Source of the DNA: an uncultured Lachnospiraceae bacterium
GTDB taxonomy: Bacteria; Bacillota; Clostridia; Lachnospirales; Lachnospiraceae
Direction: 5' to 3'
DNA: 5,120 bases
NCBI GenBank assembly: GCA_934418055.1
Contig: CAKRWX010000193.1
Span: 1-5,120 of the forward strand
Positions 1 through 5,056 of the stretch are shown here, piece by piece. Every line of letters begins with the position of its first letter. The stretch's first letter is position 1. The notes under the pieces were generated by a model that ran no database searches, was not told the DNA's origin, and worked only from the letters and a program-made list of their open reading frames with translations. The position numbers and the translations under genes were made by a program.

Positions 1-452
1 AATTCATCCGGAATGGTAAAGCAGGTGTAATCCACATGTACCTGTTTCTTCACTCTGCGCTCCGGCTTGTCAAGAAGAGTGCACAGGCGGATGCTCTTTG
101 GTCCTCTCTGTTTTAAGATCTCGATCAGATATGCCAGAGTTCTGCCAGAGTCAATGATGTCCTCCACGATCAGAACGTCCTTGCCCTCTAACGGCTCGTC
201 TAAGTCCTTGATAATTTTTACAACGCCGCTGGATACGGTGCCTGCTCCGTAGCTGGATACGGACATGAAATCCATGGATACCGGAACGGTCAGTCTCTTA
301 GCCAGTTCACAGGTGAAAAATACGCCGCCCTTTAAAATACAGATCAGGTGAATATCTTTTCCTGCGTAATCTTTGTTGATCTGCTCTGCTACTTCGTTGA
401 TTCTTTTGTTAACTTCTTCCTCTCCAAGGAGAACCCGAATCTTATCAGCCAT
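1..452 (-). CDS. hpt: Hypoxanthine phosphoribosyltransferase (C-terminus outside window)
   Basis: Purine salvage enzyme of the cytoplasm that joins hypoxanthine or guanine to PRPP, giving IMP or GMP. I translated it by hand: 150 residues are in the window and the reading frame is still open at base 1, so perhaps 25-35 residues are missing (family about 180). Visible motifs are LKGG (40-43, the PPi loop), SSYG (66-69), the PRPP-binding signature VEDIIDSGRTL (96-106), with the acidic pair E97-D98, and DKPERR (128-133). The ATG at 450-452 is supported by GGAGG eight bases upstream, which lies inside tilS; the two genes overlap by 8 bases. In B. subtilis and relatives tilS and hprT are also adjacent (fused in Listeria) and precede ftsH, so ftsH is the expected next gene, but this is not seen. 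Identity is very secure. Confidence 0.97.
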   Translation of the reverse strand, partial: MADKIRVLLGEEEVNKRINEVAEQINKDYAGKDIHLICILKGGVFFTCELAKRLTVPVSMDFMSVSSYGAGTVSSGVVKIIKDLDEPLEGKDVLIVEDIIDSGRTLAYLIEILKQRGPKSIRLCTLLDKPERRVKKQVHVDYTCFTIPDE

Positions 453-1893
453 TTTCTTTTCCTCCATCTGCTTGTACTTCTAATACATAGTCTGTGTCTT
501 CTGTCACTTTATAATACTCACTGATCCGCCACCCGACGATCCAGAGCACATGATGATCCTCTGCCAGAAGGGTGATCTGATCCCTCTGGTCCCGCGGGAT
601 TTTCTCATCGATCATATATGCCTTCACCGTCTTTTTTCTGCCATCCTTCAAAGTGATATAATCTCCGGTCTGGCGGGTTCTGACAGTTAACGTACCCTTT
701 ATTTTATCATAGTCAAACCATTTCGTATACCGATTTTGGGGAATTTCCTGCTCTTTTTCATAGGGAATTTTCTTCATTATAAGGGAAATAGATGACTGGT
801 TGTCCACACAATCAGATGGATTCTGCCTGGAAATCCACAGAAAATCGTATTCCGTCCACGCCGTCAGCCCATACGGAAGGTTTAACTGTTTCCCCGTTTC
901 CTTCTCCAAAAGGGCTGCCACCTGGTCAATGTGATCAGAAGTGATATCTTTTAAGGACTGACTTGCCAGGGCGATCATGTGACGGATCACGTAGGTGCGG
1001 ACGATGAGCGGATCTCTTAAGAGTTCAGACCGTTTGATACCATAAATGTTCTCGTCTGTGGTCTCCACCCGGCGCTCTCCACCCGGTTTCGTTCCAGCCG
1101 CCTGGTCTGTCATGTCTTCTTCTGGGGCACACTTCTTCGTAACTCCGCACTCTCTCCAGATCTTCTCCGCCAGTTCCTCAAAGTACGCATCTGCCTGCCG
1201 CAGCCGCGCTCCCGCCTCCGTGATATGCTCCACAGCCCGGTCATTAATCTCCCGGCGGATCTGTGGGATCAGTTCATTCCGCAGACGGTTTCTGGTGTAC
1301 TCATTTTCCTGGTTGGTAGAATCTTCGCAATAGGCGATGTGCCGCTCCGCCAGATACTCCAAAATCTCCTTTTTTTCCAGGCATAAAAGCGGCCGGATGA
1401 TCTGTCCGCGCCGTGCAGACATTCCCCCCAGTCCCTTTAAACCACTTCCACGAAACAGGTTGTGGAGAATGGTTTCTGCCTGATCTTCCTGGTGGTGGGC
1501 CACGGCGATCTTAGCTGGATATTGGCTTATCCATTTCTCCGCATACTCCCGCAGAATCTCATACCGCACGTCCCGTCCCGCTTCCTCCAGTGACAGTCCT
1601 CTCTCTGCCGCCACGCTCCGCACATCTCTCCGTTCCACCACGCAGCCGATTCCTAATTTTCCCGCCTCGTCCTGCACAAATGCCGCGTCCCGGTCCGCTT
1701 CCGCGCCGCGCAGTCCATGATGCACATGCACCACCAGAAGTTCTAATTTCCACGAATCCCGGAGTGCTGCCAATACCTCCATCATGCACATGGAATCCGC
1801 TCCGCCGGACACAGCTAGTACCACCCGGTCTCCCATTTCCAAAAGCTGTTCCCGCCGGATCAGCTCCTCCACTTTCTTCTGTACCTCTGCCAC
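445..1893 (-). CDS. tilS: tRNA(Ile)-lysidine synthase TilS
   Basis: Essential ATP-dependent enzyme that converts C34 of the CAU-anticodon tRNA-Ile to lysidine, so the tRNA reads AUA and accepts isoleucine. The 482-residue length is normal for the Gram-positive family. The N-terminal PP-loop ATPase domain has SGGADS (29-34), HVHHGLRG (56-63), AHHQEDQAET (132-141) and RGSGLKGLGGM (148-158), followed by DSTN (191-194) and RNRLRNELIP (201-210). The TilS C-terminal domain is seen around 415-460 (KKTVKAYMIDEKIPR, then WIVGWRISE). Residues about 250-282 look like a hydrophilic linker rich in charged residues and glycine. The start is GTG at 1891-1893, one base after the spoIIE stop, with GGAGG seven bases upstream. 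The spacing implies co-transcription and coupling with spoIIE and hpt, unusual company for an essential gene beside a sporulation gene but conserved in Firmicutes. Confidence 0.97.
   Translation of the reverse strand: MAEVQKKVEELIRREQLLEMGDRVVLAVSGGADSMCMMEVLAALRDSWKLELLVVHVHHGLRGAEADRDAAFVQDEAGKLGIGCVVERRDVRSVAAERGLSLEEAGRDVRYEILREYAEKWISQYPAKIAVAHHQEDQAETILHNLFRGSGLKGLGGMSARRGQIIRPLLCLEKKEILEYLAERHIAYCEDSTNQENEYTRNRLRNELIPQIRREINDRAVEHITEAGARLRQADAYFEELAEKIWRECGVTKKCAPEEDMTDQAAGTKPGGERRVETTDENIYGIKRSELLRDPLIVRTYVIRHMIALASQSLKDITSDHIDQVAALLEKETGKQLNLPYGLTAWTEYDFLWISRQNPSDCVDNQSSISLIMKKIPYEKEQEIPQNRYTKWFDYDKIKGTLTVRTRQTGDYITLKDGRKKTVKAYMIDEKIPRDQRDQITLLAEDHHVLWIVGWRISEYYKVTEDTDYVLEVQADGGKENG
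461..465 (-). promoter_or_regulatory. Ribosome binding site of hpt inside tilS
   Basis: GGAGG on the minus strand lies within the last codons of tilS, eight bases before the hpt ATG at 450-452. It selects this ATG although the gene then overlaps the tilS stop by 8 bases. Confidence 0.8.
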
Positions 1894-1894
1894 T

Positions 1895-3307
1895 CTATTT
1901 CCTCCATATTCCAGCCACCAGAACGGTCATATCATCCCGTCCCGCGCCGCCAGTCTCCATCACCAGCCGCAAAATCTCCTCTGCCATATCCTGGGGATTT
2001 TTCCGTTCCAGACTCTCCAGATATTCCTTCATAGTCTCTTCTTTTTCTTCACCAGGAAGCGCATCCAGCACCCCATCACTGACCATGATGACCCTGGAAT
2101 CTTCCCACAGCTTCTTCGATAACAGCACCGGCTCCGCCTGCTCCACAATTCCAGCAGGAACATTGCCAGCCTCCAGCCGCTCCACTCCGTCGTCTCCCAT
2201 GAGAAATGTCGCCGCTGCCCCCAGCTTCATGGCCTCCAATACGCCACTATATAGGTCGATGCAGCACAAATCCAGAGTCGCCGGATGCTGTTCTTCGCCA
2301 GCCAGCAGAAGCACCGTATTGATCAGTTTTAATGCCGACCTGGGCGAATACCCGGCTTCAATCAGCTGCTGGGCCAGTTCCACCACCTGGCGGCTCTCCC
2401 GCTCCGCCTGCACGCCAGTTCCCATGCCATCCGACAGGCTCATGACCACCTGGCCCGGCCCACACTGACAGAAGGTGTAATTGTCGCCCGACACCATTTC
2501 CCCGGTTTTCGGGGCTCTGGCGGCTCCATAAACCGCCTGGTAATTTCCATCCTCTACAAACCGCACAGTCGCCCAGTTTCTGGCAATGATGCTGCGGCTG
2601 TCTTTTGCCGCCATCCAGGAGGAAGTCTGAAAGGTCTTATTTAAAATCTGTGCCGCATCCTTGGACAACATGCACCGCCCATTGGTGGTCCGCACCGTGA
2701 GAAATGCCTCTTTCTGCTTGTTATCATACTCCAGGATCAGCATCTGTTCAACTGCCAGATGCCGTCTGGCAAATGCTCTCCGCACCTCTTTCTCCCACAT
2801 GGGCGTCAGATCTGATGCTCCTAATAACTGTCTGGCAAATTCATCCAGAATCGCCGCCAGTTCCCGGAACTGGGAAATGACCACGTCCCGGCTCTCTAAA
2901 AACCGGTTTTTCCAGGACAGATTCATGGTGGCCCGCCCCAGATTCCGGTTTAGCTGCCCCACGTAATCCGACTGTTTCCTGCAGGTCTCCTGAAAAAGCC
3001 GTGGCATGTCCTCCTGTCCCACGCTTCCGTTCTGCTCAAAGGCCCGCAGAAGGTAATACAGATAATAGCTGTCCTCCTTCTGGCTGTCAGAATACAGATT
3101 GCACCGCGCGCAGTCCCCGCACACCATGGCGCTGGCCATCTGAAGGGCCGCCAGCCCGTCTTCCCGGCTTAAATTTCTGCCCATCTGCCCATTTTCATCG
3201 AAGGTCCTGGCCAGATTTTCCAGAGAATCCGCCATGCCCTCCAGTTTCTTCGCCGTATATACATGGATATCTGCCATGTCCCCATGACAAGCTTTCCTTT
3301 TTAACAC
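1895..3307 (-). CDS. spoIIE: SpoIIE-type PP2C serine phosphatase lacking the membrane domain
   Basis: In the SpoIIE family the phosphatase dephosphorylates the anti-anti-sigma factor SpoIIAA, freeing sigma-F in the forespore, and helps position the polar septum. The PP2C (PPM) domain is clear in the C-terminal half: GDNY (274-277), LSDGMGTG (291-298, metal ligand D293), VSDGVLDALP (409-418, D411) and GRDDMTVLV (456-464, D458/D459). The N-terminal 250 residues are mainly helical and hydrophilic, with a Cys cluster at 63, 66 and 69, and resemble the central regulatory region that follows the membrane segments in SpoIIE. I see no transmembrane helix. At 470 residues it is far shorter than B. subtilis SpoIIE (about 827, with about ten N-terminal membrane spans). 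The GTG start is fixed by AGGAGGG. The position between divIC and tilS matches the spoIIE locus, so orthology is likely; a different PP2C with another target remains possible. Confidence 0.88.
   Translation of the reverse strand: MLKRKACHGDMADIHVYTAKKLEGMADSLENLARTFDENGQMGRNLSREDGLAALQMASAMVCGDCARCNLYSDSQKEDSYYLYYLLRAFEQNGSVGQEDMPRLFQETCRKQSDYVGQLNRNLGRATMNLSWKNRFLESRDVVISQFRELAAILDEFARQLLGASDLTPMWEKEVRRAFARRHLAVEQMLILEYDNKQKEAFLTVRTTNGRCMLSKDAAQILNKTFQTSSWMAAKDSRSIIARNWATVRFVEDGNYQAVYGAARAPKTGEMVSGDNYTFCQCGPGQVVMSLSDGMGTGVQAERESRQVVELAQQLIEAGYSPRSALKLINTVLLLAGEEQHPATLDLCCIDLYSGVLEAMKLGAAATFLMGDDGVERLEAGNVPAGIVEQAEPVLLSKKLWEDSRVIMVSDGVLDALPGEEKEETMKEYLESLERKNPQDMAEEILRLVMETGGAGRDDMTVLVAGIWRK
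1901..1905 (-). promoter_or_regulatory. Ribosome binding site fixing the tilS GTG start
   Basis: GGAGG on the minus strand lies within the last codons of spoIIE, seven bases before the GTG of tilS. It supports the GTG start and translational coupling with spoIIE. Confidence 0.8.
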
Positions 3308-3313
3308 AAAAAT

Positions 3314-3320
3314 CCCTCCT
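3314..3320 (-). promoter_or_regulatory. Strong ribosome binding site fixing the spoIIE GTG start
   Basis: AGGAGGG on the minus strand lies six bases before GTG 3305-3307. It is a near-perfect Shine-Dalgarno sequence and shows that translation truly begins here, so the short SpoIIE is not an artefact of a misplaced start. Confidence 0.85.
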
Positions 3321-3368
3321 GACCTTCGTATCCTGCTCCCCGCCTATGCCCCTGTGGACATACAGGCT

Positions 3369-3410
3369 CTCGTCTGCATTATACTCGGTCAAAAGGGAAA
3401 TTATTCCTAA
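3369..3410 (-). promoter_or_regulatory. spoIIE: Candidate sigma-A / Spo0A-controlled spoIIE promoter
   Basis: The gap before spoIIE has a perfect TATAAT on the minus strand (3378-3383). No good -35 lies at 17 bases, but TTAGGA (3405-3410) lies 21 bases upstream. The B. subtilis spoIIE promoter is known for the same unusual 21-base spacing and for Spo0A activation. TTTGACC (3387-3393), between the two elements, matches 5 of 7 positions of the reversed 0A box (TTCGACA), and AGACGAG (3369-3375) is a weaker match downstream. The predicted start near 3371 gives a leader of about 64 bases. Inferred from pattern and analogy. Confidence 0.5.
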
Positions 3411-3724
3411 TTGGCTGCTTTTAAAATGATCTCGTCCGGGTTTACCAACCCTAATTTTTCCTTGGCAACTTTTTCGATATACTGCTTCGTCTGGACATAA
3501 ACCCGCTCTTCTTCCAGATCTTCCGCCCGTTTCTTCTCTTCCTCCACCTGCGCCCGGAGATTCTCCTCCCGCACCTGGTATTCCAGATCCTTGGCCCGAA
3601 GGGAAGATGACCTGGCATTGACCACCAGCGCCATGCTGAATATTACAAAAACGATGCCAATCAAAGCCATGCGGTTGCCCTGACGATCCCGCTTCCTGCG
3701 TCTCGGCTTTCTCGTTTCTTTCAT
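3407..3724 (-). CDS. divIC: DivIC/FtsB-type septum formation initiator
   Basis: Small bitopic division protein that, in the family, forms a complex with FtsL and DivIB (FtsQ) and promotes septal peptidoglycan synthesis. The 105 residues show the standard layout: a basic cytoplasmic N-terminus (KPRRRKRDRQ, 6-15), one membrane helix (about 19-36, MALIGIVFVIFSMALVV), a charged coiled coil (about 38-78) and the conserved end YIEKVAKEKLGLVNPDE (82-98). The ATG at 3722-3724 lies six bases after the yabQ stop, and its ribosome binding site (AAAGGTG) overlaps the last yabQ codons, so the pair is probably translationally coupled. The TAG stop at 3407-3409 sits beside the putative spoIIE promoter. The yabQ-divIC-spoIIE order agrees with Bacillus, with yabR absent. 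FtsL has a similar layout, but context favours DivIC. Confidence 0.93.
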   Translation of the reverse strand: MKETRKPRRRKRDRQGNRMALIGIVFVIFSMALVVNARSSSLRAKDLEYQVREENLRAQVEEEKKRAEDLEEERVYVQTKQYIEKVAKEKLGLVNPDEIILKAAN

Positions 3725-3730
3725 GATCCA

Positions 3731-4180
3731 TCACCTTTTATGTAAACCTTGTAATTTTCCTATTTTCATTCTAAAAGATTTACATACCTTTTTCAAGTAA
3801 TTTCTCAATTTTCTTCCCACAATTCGCTCATATAAGATCATTCCCAGGCCAATGGCACCGACGGCATAGAAACGGATGGTCCCATTCTGGTAAACATACA
3901 GCAGATCAAAGGTCTGAAATCCGCAGTATACAAAATACACCAGGTCCTCCAGATTCACTGCCAACGTCCCATGAGGCAATACCGCCCGGAACACCCGGAG
4001 CATATCATAGAGAATCATCAGCCAGACTCCCATGACCAGGCTGACTCCGAACAACCGAACTTCTGATGTAAGCTGACCCCACATTGCTGTCGCCGTCTGC
4101 ATCCACATTTCCATCACCGTTCCCGTTCCTATCGCATTACCGCCCATTGGTTTCCACAACAGCATTCCATTTATTTCCAC
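3731..4180 (-). CDS. yabQ: Spore cortex membrane protein YabQ
   Basis: YabQ is a sporulation membrane protein required for cortex formation in B. subtilis, where it is made in the mother cell. The family core is visible: a membrane helix followed by YDMLRVFR (VRLFGVSLVMGVWLMILYD, about 41-59, then 60-65), LEDLVYFVYCGFQTFDLLY (77-95) and NGTIRFYAVGAIGLGMILYE (99-118), giving about three membrane spans and a basic tail (KLRNYLKKVCKSFRMK). The longest frame starts with GTG 14 bases after the yabP stop, but its ribosome binding site is poor (GACGGA). The family core begins near residue 38, so the real start may be the GTG/ATG at residues 22-23 (ATG at 4112-4114, with AGGAACGGG upstream), which would shorten the protein to about 127 residues. 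The gene ends six bases before divIC. Confidence 0.9.
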   Translation of the reverse strand: MEINGMLLWKPMGGNAIGTGTVMEMWMQTATAMWGQLTSEVRLFGVSLVMGVWLMILYDMLRVFRAVLPHGTLAVNLEDLVYFVYCGFQTFDLLYVYQNGTIRFYAVGAIGLGMILYERIVGRKLRNYLKKVCKSFRMKIGKLQGLHKR

Positions 4181-4194
4181 CGTTCCGTCTTTTC

Positions 4195-4485
4195 TCAGCG
4201 GAACAGGCGGTTAAACAGCGACTCGCCTGATTTATGCAGAGATTCGTTAGAAGAGTACGCCAGGCTGTCAATCTGTCCCTCCAGATCCGCCTCCCCTTTC
4301 TCTAGGGTCAGACGGTTCATGTGCAGATTTTTCCCTTTGATGGTCAGAAGCCCCAGCTCCGTGTCCAGCACCACCTGGTTCTCATCAAACGCCACCACGT
4401 CCTTCACCCCGGTCAGCGTCACGCCGCTCCGGTTCTGCAGCGTCAATTTGTGACTGCCTGTACGAATCTTCTCTTCCATTGCCAT
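4195..4485 (-). CDS. yabP: Sporulation protein YabP
   Basis: YabP belongs to the YabP/YqfC family of small mother-cell sporulation proteins; in B. subtilis yabP and yabQ lie together under sigma-E and are needed for normal cortex formation. The 96-residue product has the family pattern: HKLTLQNRSGVTLTGVKDV (12-30), a beta-rich middle with VAFDENQVVLDTELGLLTIKG (31-51), LHMNRLTLEKGE (54-65) and the C-terminal ESLFNRLFR (88-96). I chose ATG 4483-4485 because it has a GGGGG motif seven bases upstream and removes a non-conserved N-terminal extension. An in-frame TTG at 4525-4527 would add 14 residues, but the GGGAAGAGG before it is too close. yabQ follows after a short gap. A candidate sigma-E promoter lies about 65 bases upstream. 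Confidence 0.92.
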   Translation of the reverse strand: MAMEEKIRTGSHKLTLQNRSGVTLTGVKDVVAFDENQVVLDTELGLLTIKGKNLHMNRLTLEKGEADLEGQIDSLAYSSNESLHKSGESLFNRLFR

Positions 4486-4492
4486 ATCGGAA

Positions 4493-4497
4493 CCCCC
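4493..4497 (-). promoter_or_regulatory. Weak ribosome binding site of yabP
   Basis: Reads GGGGG on the minus strand, seven bases before the chosen ATG of yabP. It is not an ideal Shine-Dalgarno sequence, but its spacing fits this ATG better than the next in-frame ATG two codons later (13 bases) or the upstream TTG, so it decides the start. Confidence 0.5.
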
Positions 4498-4550
4498 GCA
4501 TATTCGTGATGTTTTATAACTATCCAACCTCTTCCCAATTACGATAATTT

Positions 4551-4579
4551 ACTATATGCGGAAAAATTTACAGATATTC
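4551..4579 (-). promoter_or_regulatory. Candidate sigma-E promoter for yabP-yabQ
   Basis: On the minus strand the sequence GAATATC (4573-4579) is followed after 14 bases by CATATAGT (4551-4558). Compared with the B. subtilis sigma-E consensus as I remember it (about KMATATT, 14 bases, CATACAMT), this matches 6 of 7 and 6 of 8 positions at the right spacing. It would start transcription near 4544, about 60 bases before yabP. yabP is sigma-E dependent in B. subtilis, which agrees. The -35 part lies inside the outer copy of the 12-bp direct repeat flanking the palindromic element. It is a pattern match only, with no transcription data. Confidence 0.55.
4568..4579. repeat. Outer copy of 12-bp direct repeat (candidate target-site duplication)
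   Basis: TTACAGATATTC here is repeated exactly at 4709-4720, where its complement encodes the last three residues (Glu-Tyr-Leu) and the TAA stop of rqcP. The two copies bracket the palindromic element. The simplest reading is duplication of the rqcP 3' end on insertion. Because the element's own terminus ends in TTAC, the true duplication may be only the eight bases AGATATTC. Confidence 0.75.
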
Positions 4580-4607
4580 GTAACTATTCAGTACCTTCAT
4601 AGTTACG
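4579..4607. repeat. Perfect 9-bp inverted repeat within the element's left end
   Basis: CGTAACTAT (4579-4587) and ATAGTTACG (4599-4607) are perfect complements around an 11-base loop. This hairpin uses the same bases as the left terminal inverted repeat, so it competes with long-range pairing to the right end. Confidence 0.8.
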
Positions 4608-4608
4608 A

Positions 4609-4651
4609 GCAAAAATCCATTCCAGATCAGCTTCGCTGATGGGATTTTTGC
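4609..4651. repeat. Nested hairpin in the element centre
   Basis: A perfect 10-bp outer stem (4609-4618 with 4642-4651) and a perfect 6-bp inner stem with a 3-base loop (4626-4631 with 4635-4640) are separated by a bulge of seven bases on one side and one on the other. The T-run lies inside the stem, not after it, so it is not a standard intrinsic terminator, though it could slow or protect a transcript from rqcP. Confidence 0.8.
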
Positions 4652-4673
4652 TTTCTAGCTTATATTTTCTTAC

Positions 4674-4698
4674 GGTCAGCGCAGTAAGTGCGCAGACC
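4674..4698. repeat. Hairpin near the element's right end
   Basis: GGTC (4674-4677) pairs with GACC (4695-4698) and GCGCA (4679-4683) pairs with TGCGC (4689-4693), with one A-A mismatch between the two stems and a GTAAG loop. It lies just inside the right terminal inverted repeat. Confidence 0.8.
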
Positions 4699-4708
4699 TA
4701 CTGAACAG

Positions 4709-4720
4709 TTACAGATATTC
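4709..4720. repeat. Inner copy of 12-bp direct repeat, at the rqcP 3' end
   Basis: Exact second copy of the sequence at 4568-4579. It contains the rqcP stop codon (4709-4711) and last three sense codons. Its first four bases (TTAC) also belong to the right terminal inverted repeat of the element. Confidence 0.75.
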
Positions 4721-4948
4721 AAACATTTCCTTCGCGTCTTCCTTGCGGATGGTCTCCTGCACGCTGGTCACCCGTACTTTTACGGATTTGTTGCCAAATG
4801 CGATCTCGATCACGTCACCTGCCTTCACCTCTGCGCTGGCTCTTGCTACCTTGTCGTTCAGCATAACACGGCCGCTGTCGCAAGCCTCATTGGCTACGGT
4901 TCTCCGCTTGATGATGCGGGATACTTTCAAATACTTATCTAATCTCAT
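4709..4948 (-). CDS. rqcP: S4-domain ribosome quality control protein RqcP
   Basis: RqcP (YabO in B. subtilis) binds stalled 50S subunits with RqcH and helps C-terminal alanine tailing of trapped nascent chains by stabilising the peptidyl-tRNA. The 79 residues are a single S4 RNA-binding domain: MRLDKYLKVSRIIKRRTVAN (1-20, the basic RNA-contacting helices), SGRVMLNDKVARASAEVKAGD (25-45, the S4 loop) and VIEIAFG (46-52). Length and N-terminus match RqcP closely; the Hsp15 (HslR) relatives are longer. The ATG at 4946-4948 has GAAAGGG seven bases upstream. The TAA stop coincides with the terminal inverted repeat of the adjacent element, and the final Glu-Tyr-Leu-stop is duplicated on its far side, so the original C-terminus appears unchanged. 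Context (upstream of yabP, yabQ, divIC) supports the assignment. Confidence 0.94.
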   Translation of the reverse strand: MRLDKYLKVSRIIKRRTVANEACDSGRVMLNDKVARASAEVKAGDVIEIAFGNKSVKVRVTSVQETIRKEDAKEMFEYL

Positions 4949-4984
4949 AACTCTGCCCTTTCTTATGAAAAAGAATCTGTGTAA

Positions 4985-5019
4985 GAAAAAGCCCCTTATG
5001 ATGAACCATCACAAGGGGC
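4985..5019 (-). terminator. Intrinsic terminator after the HU gene
   Basis: On the minus strand GCCCCTT (5013-5019) pairs perfectly with AAGGGGC (4991-4997), and the inner bases TGATG and CATCA extend the stem around a short loop. The stem is followed at once by TTTTTC (4985-4990). It begins about 37 bases after the HU stop, and rqcP starts only 36 bases beyond it. This is a classical rho-independent terminator for the highly expressed HU gene. No clear rqcP promoter is seen after it, so it probably lets part of the transcription through. Confidence 0.92.
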
Positions 5020-5056
5020 AGTTTATTCCACGTTTCGGAATCAAAGTAACCGCTGA

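Larger units (their letters stand above)
4580..4712. mobile_element. MITE-like palindromic element between rqcP and yabP
   Basis: A non-coding segment of about 133 bases. Its ends are inverted repeats: GTAACTATTCAGTA (4580-4593) pairs with TACTGAACAGTTAC (4699-4712), 13 of 14 positions. Inside are two strong hairpins: GCAAAAATCC/GGATTTTTGC (4609-4618 with 4642-4651), enclosing ATCAGC-TTC-GCTGAT, and GGTC-A-GCGCA/TGCGC-A-GACC (4674-4698). Exact direct repeats flank it. This combination (small size, inverted ends, duplicated target, no ORF) fits a miniature non-autonomous insertion element moved by a transposase encoded elsewhere. I cannot name a family. An intergenic structured RNA or processing site is the alternative reading, but it does not explain the direct repeats. 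Confidence 0.7.

Noticed and set aside
1590..2468. Long plus-strand open frame of 292 codons
   Set aside because: It is antisense to the well-supported tilS and spoIIE genes, its product is rich in Ser, Pro and Arg without domain pattern, and it has no convincing ribosome binding site.
3395..3410. Terminator after divIC (GGAA-TAAT-TTCC followed by CTTTT)
   Set aside because: The stem is only four base pairs and AT-rich, too weak to call.
3195..3734. Minus-strand open frame of 179 codons overlapping divIC and spoIIE
   Set aside because: It covers divIC in another frame; the divIC frame has the membrane helix, coiled coil and KLGLV motif, while this one is Gly/Arg/Glu-rich shadow sequence.
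4525..4527. TTG start for yabP
   Set aside because: The purine-rich site touches the TTG, the added 14 residues do not resemble YabP, and a better placed ATG follows at 4483-4485.
4609..4660. Intrinsic terminator after rqcP
   Set aside because: The T-rich part lies within the stem on both strands and no T-run follows the hairpin, so it does not meet the usual layout.
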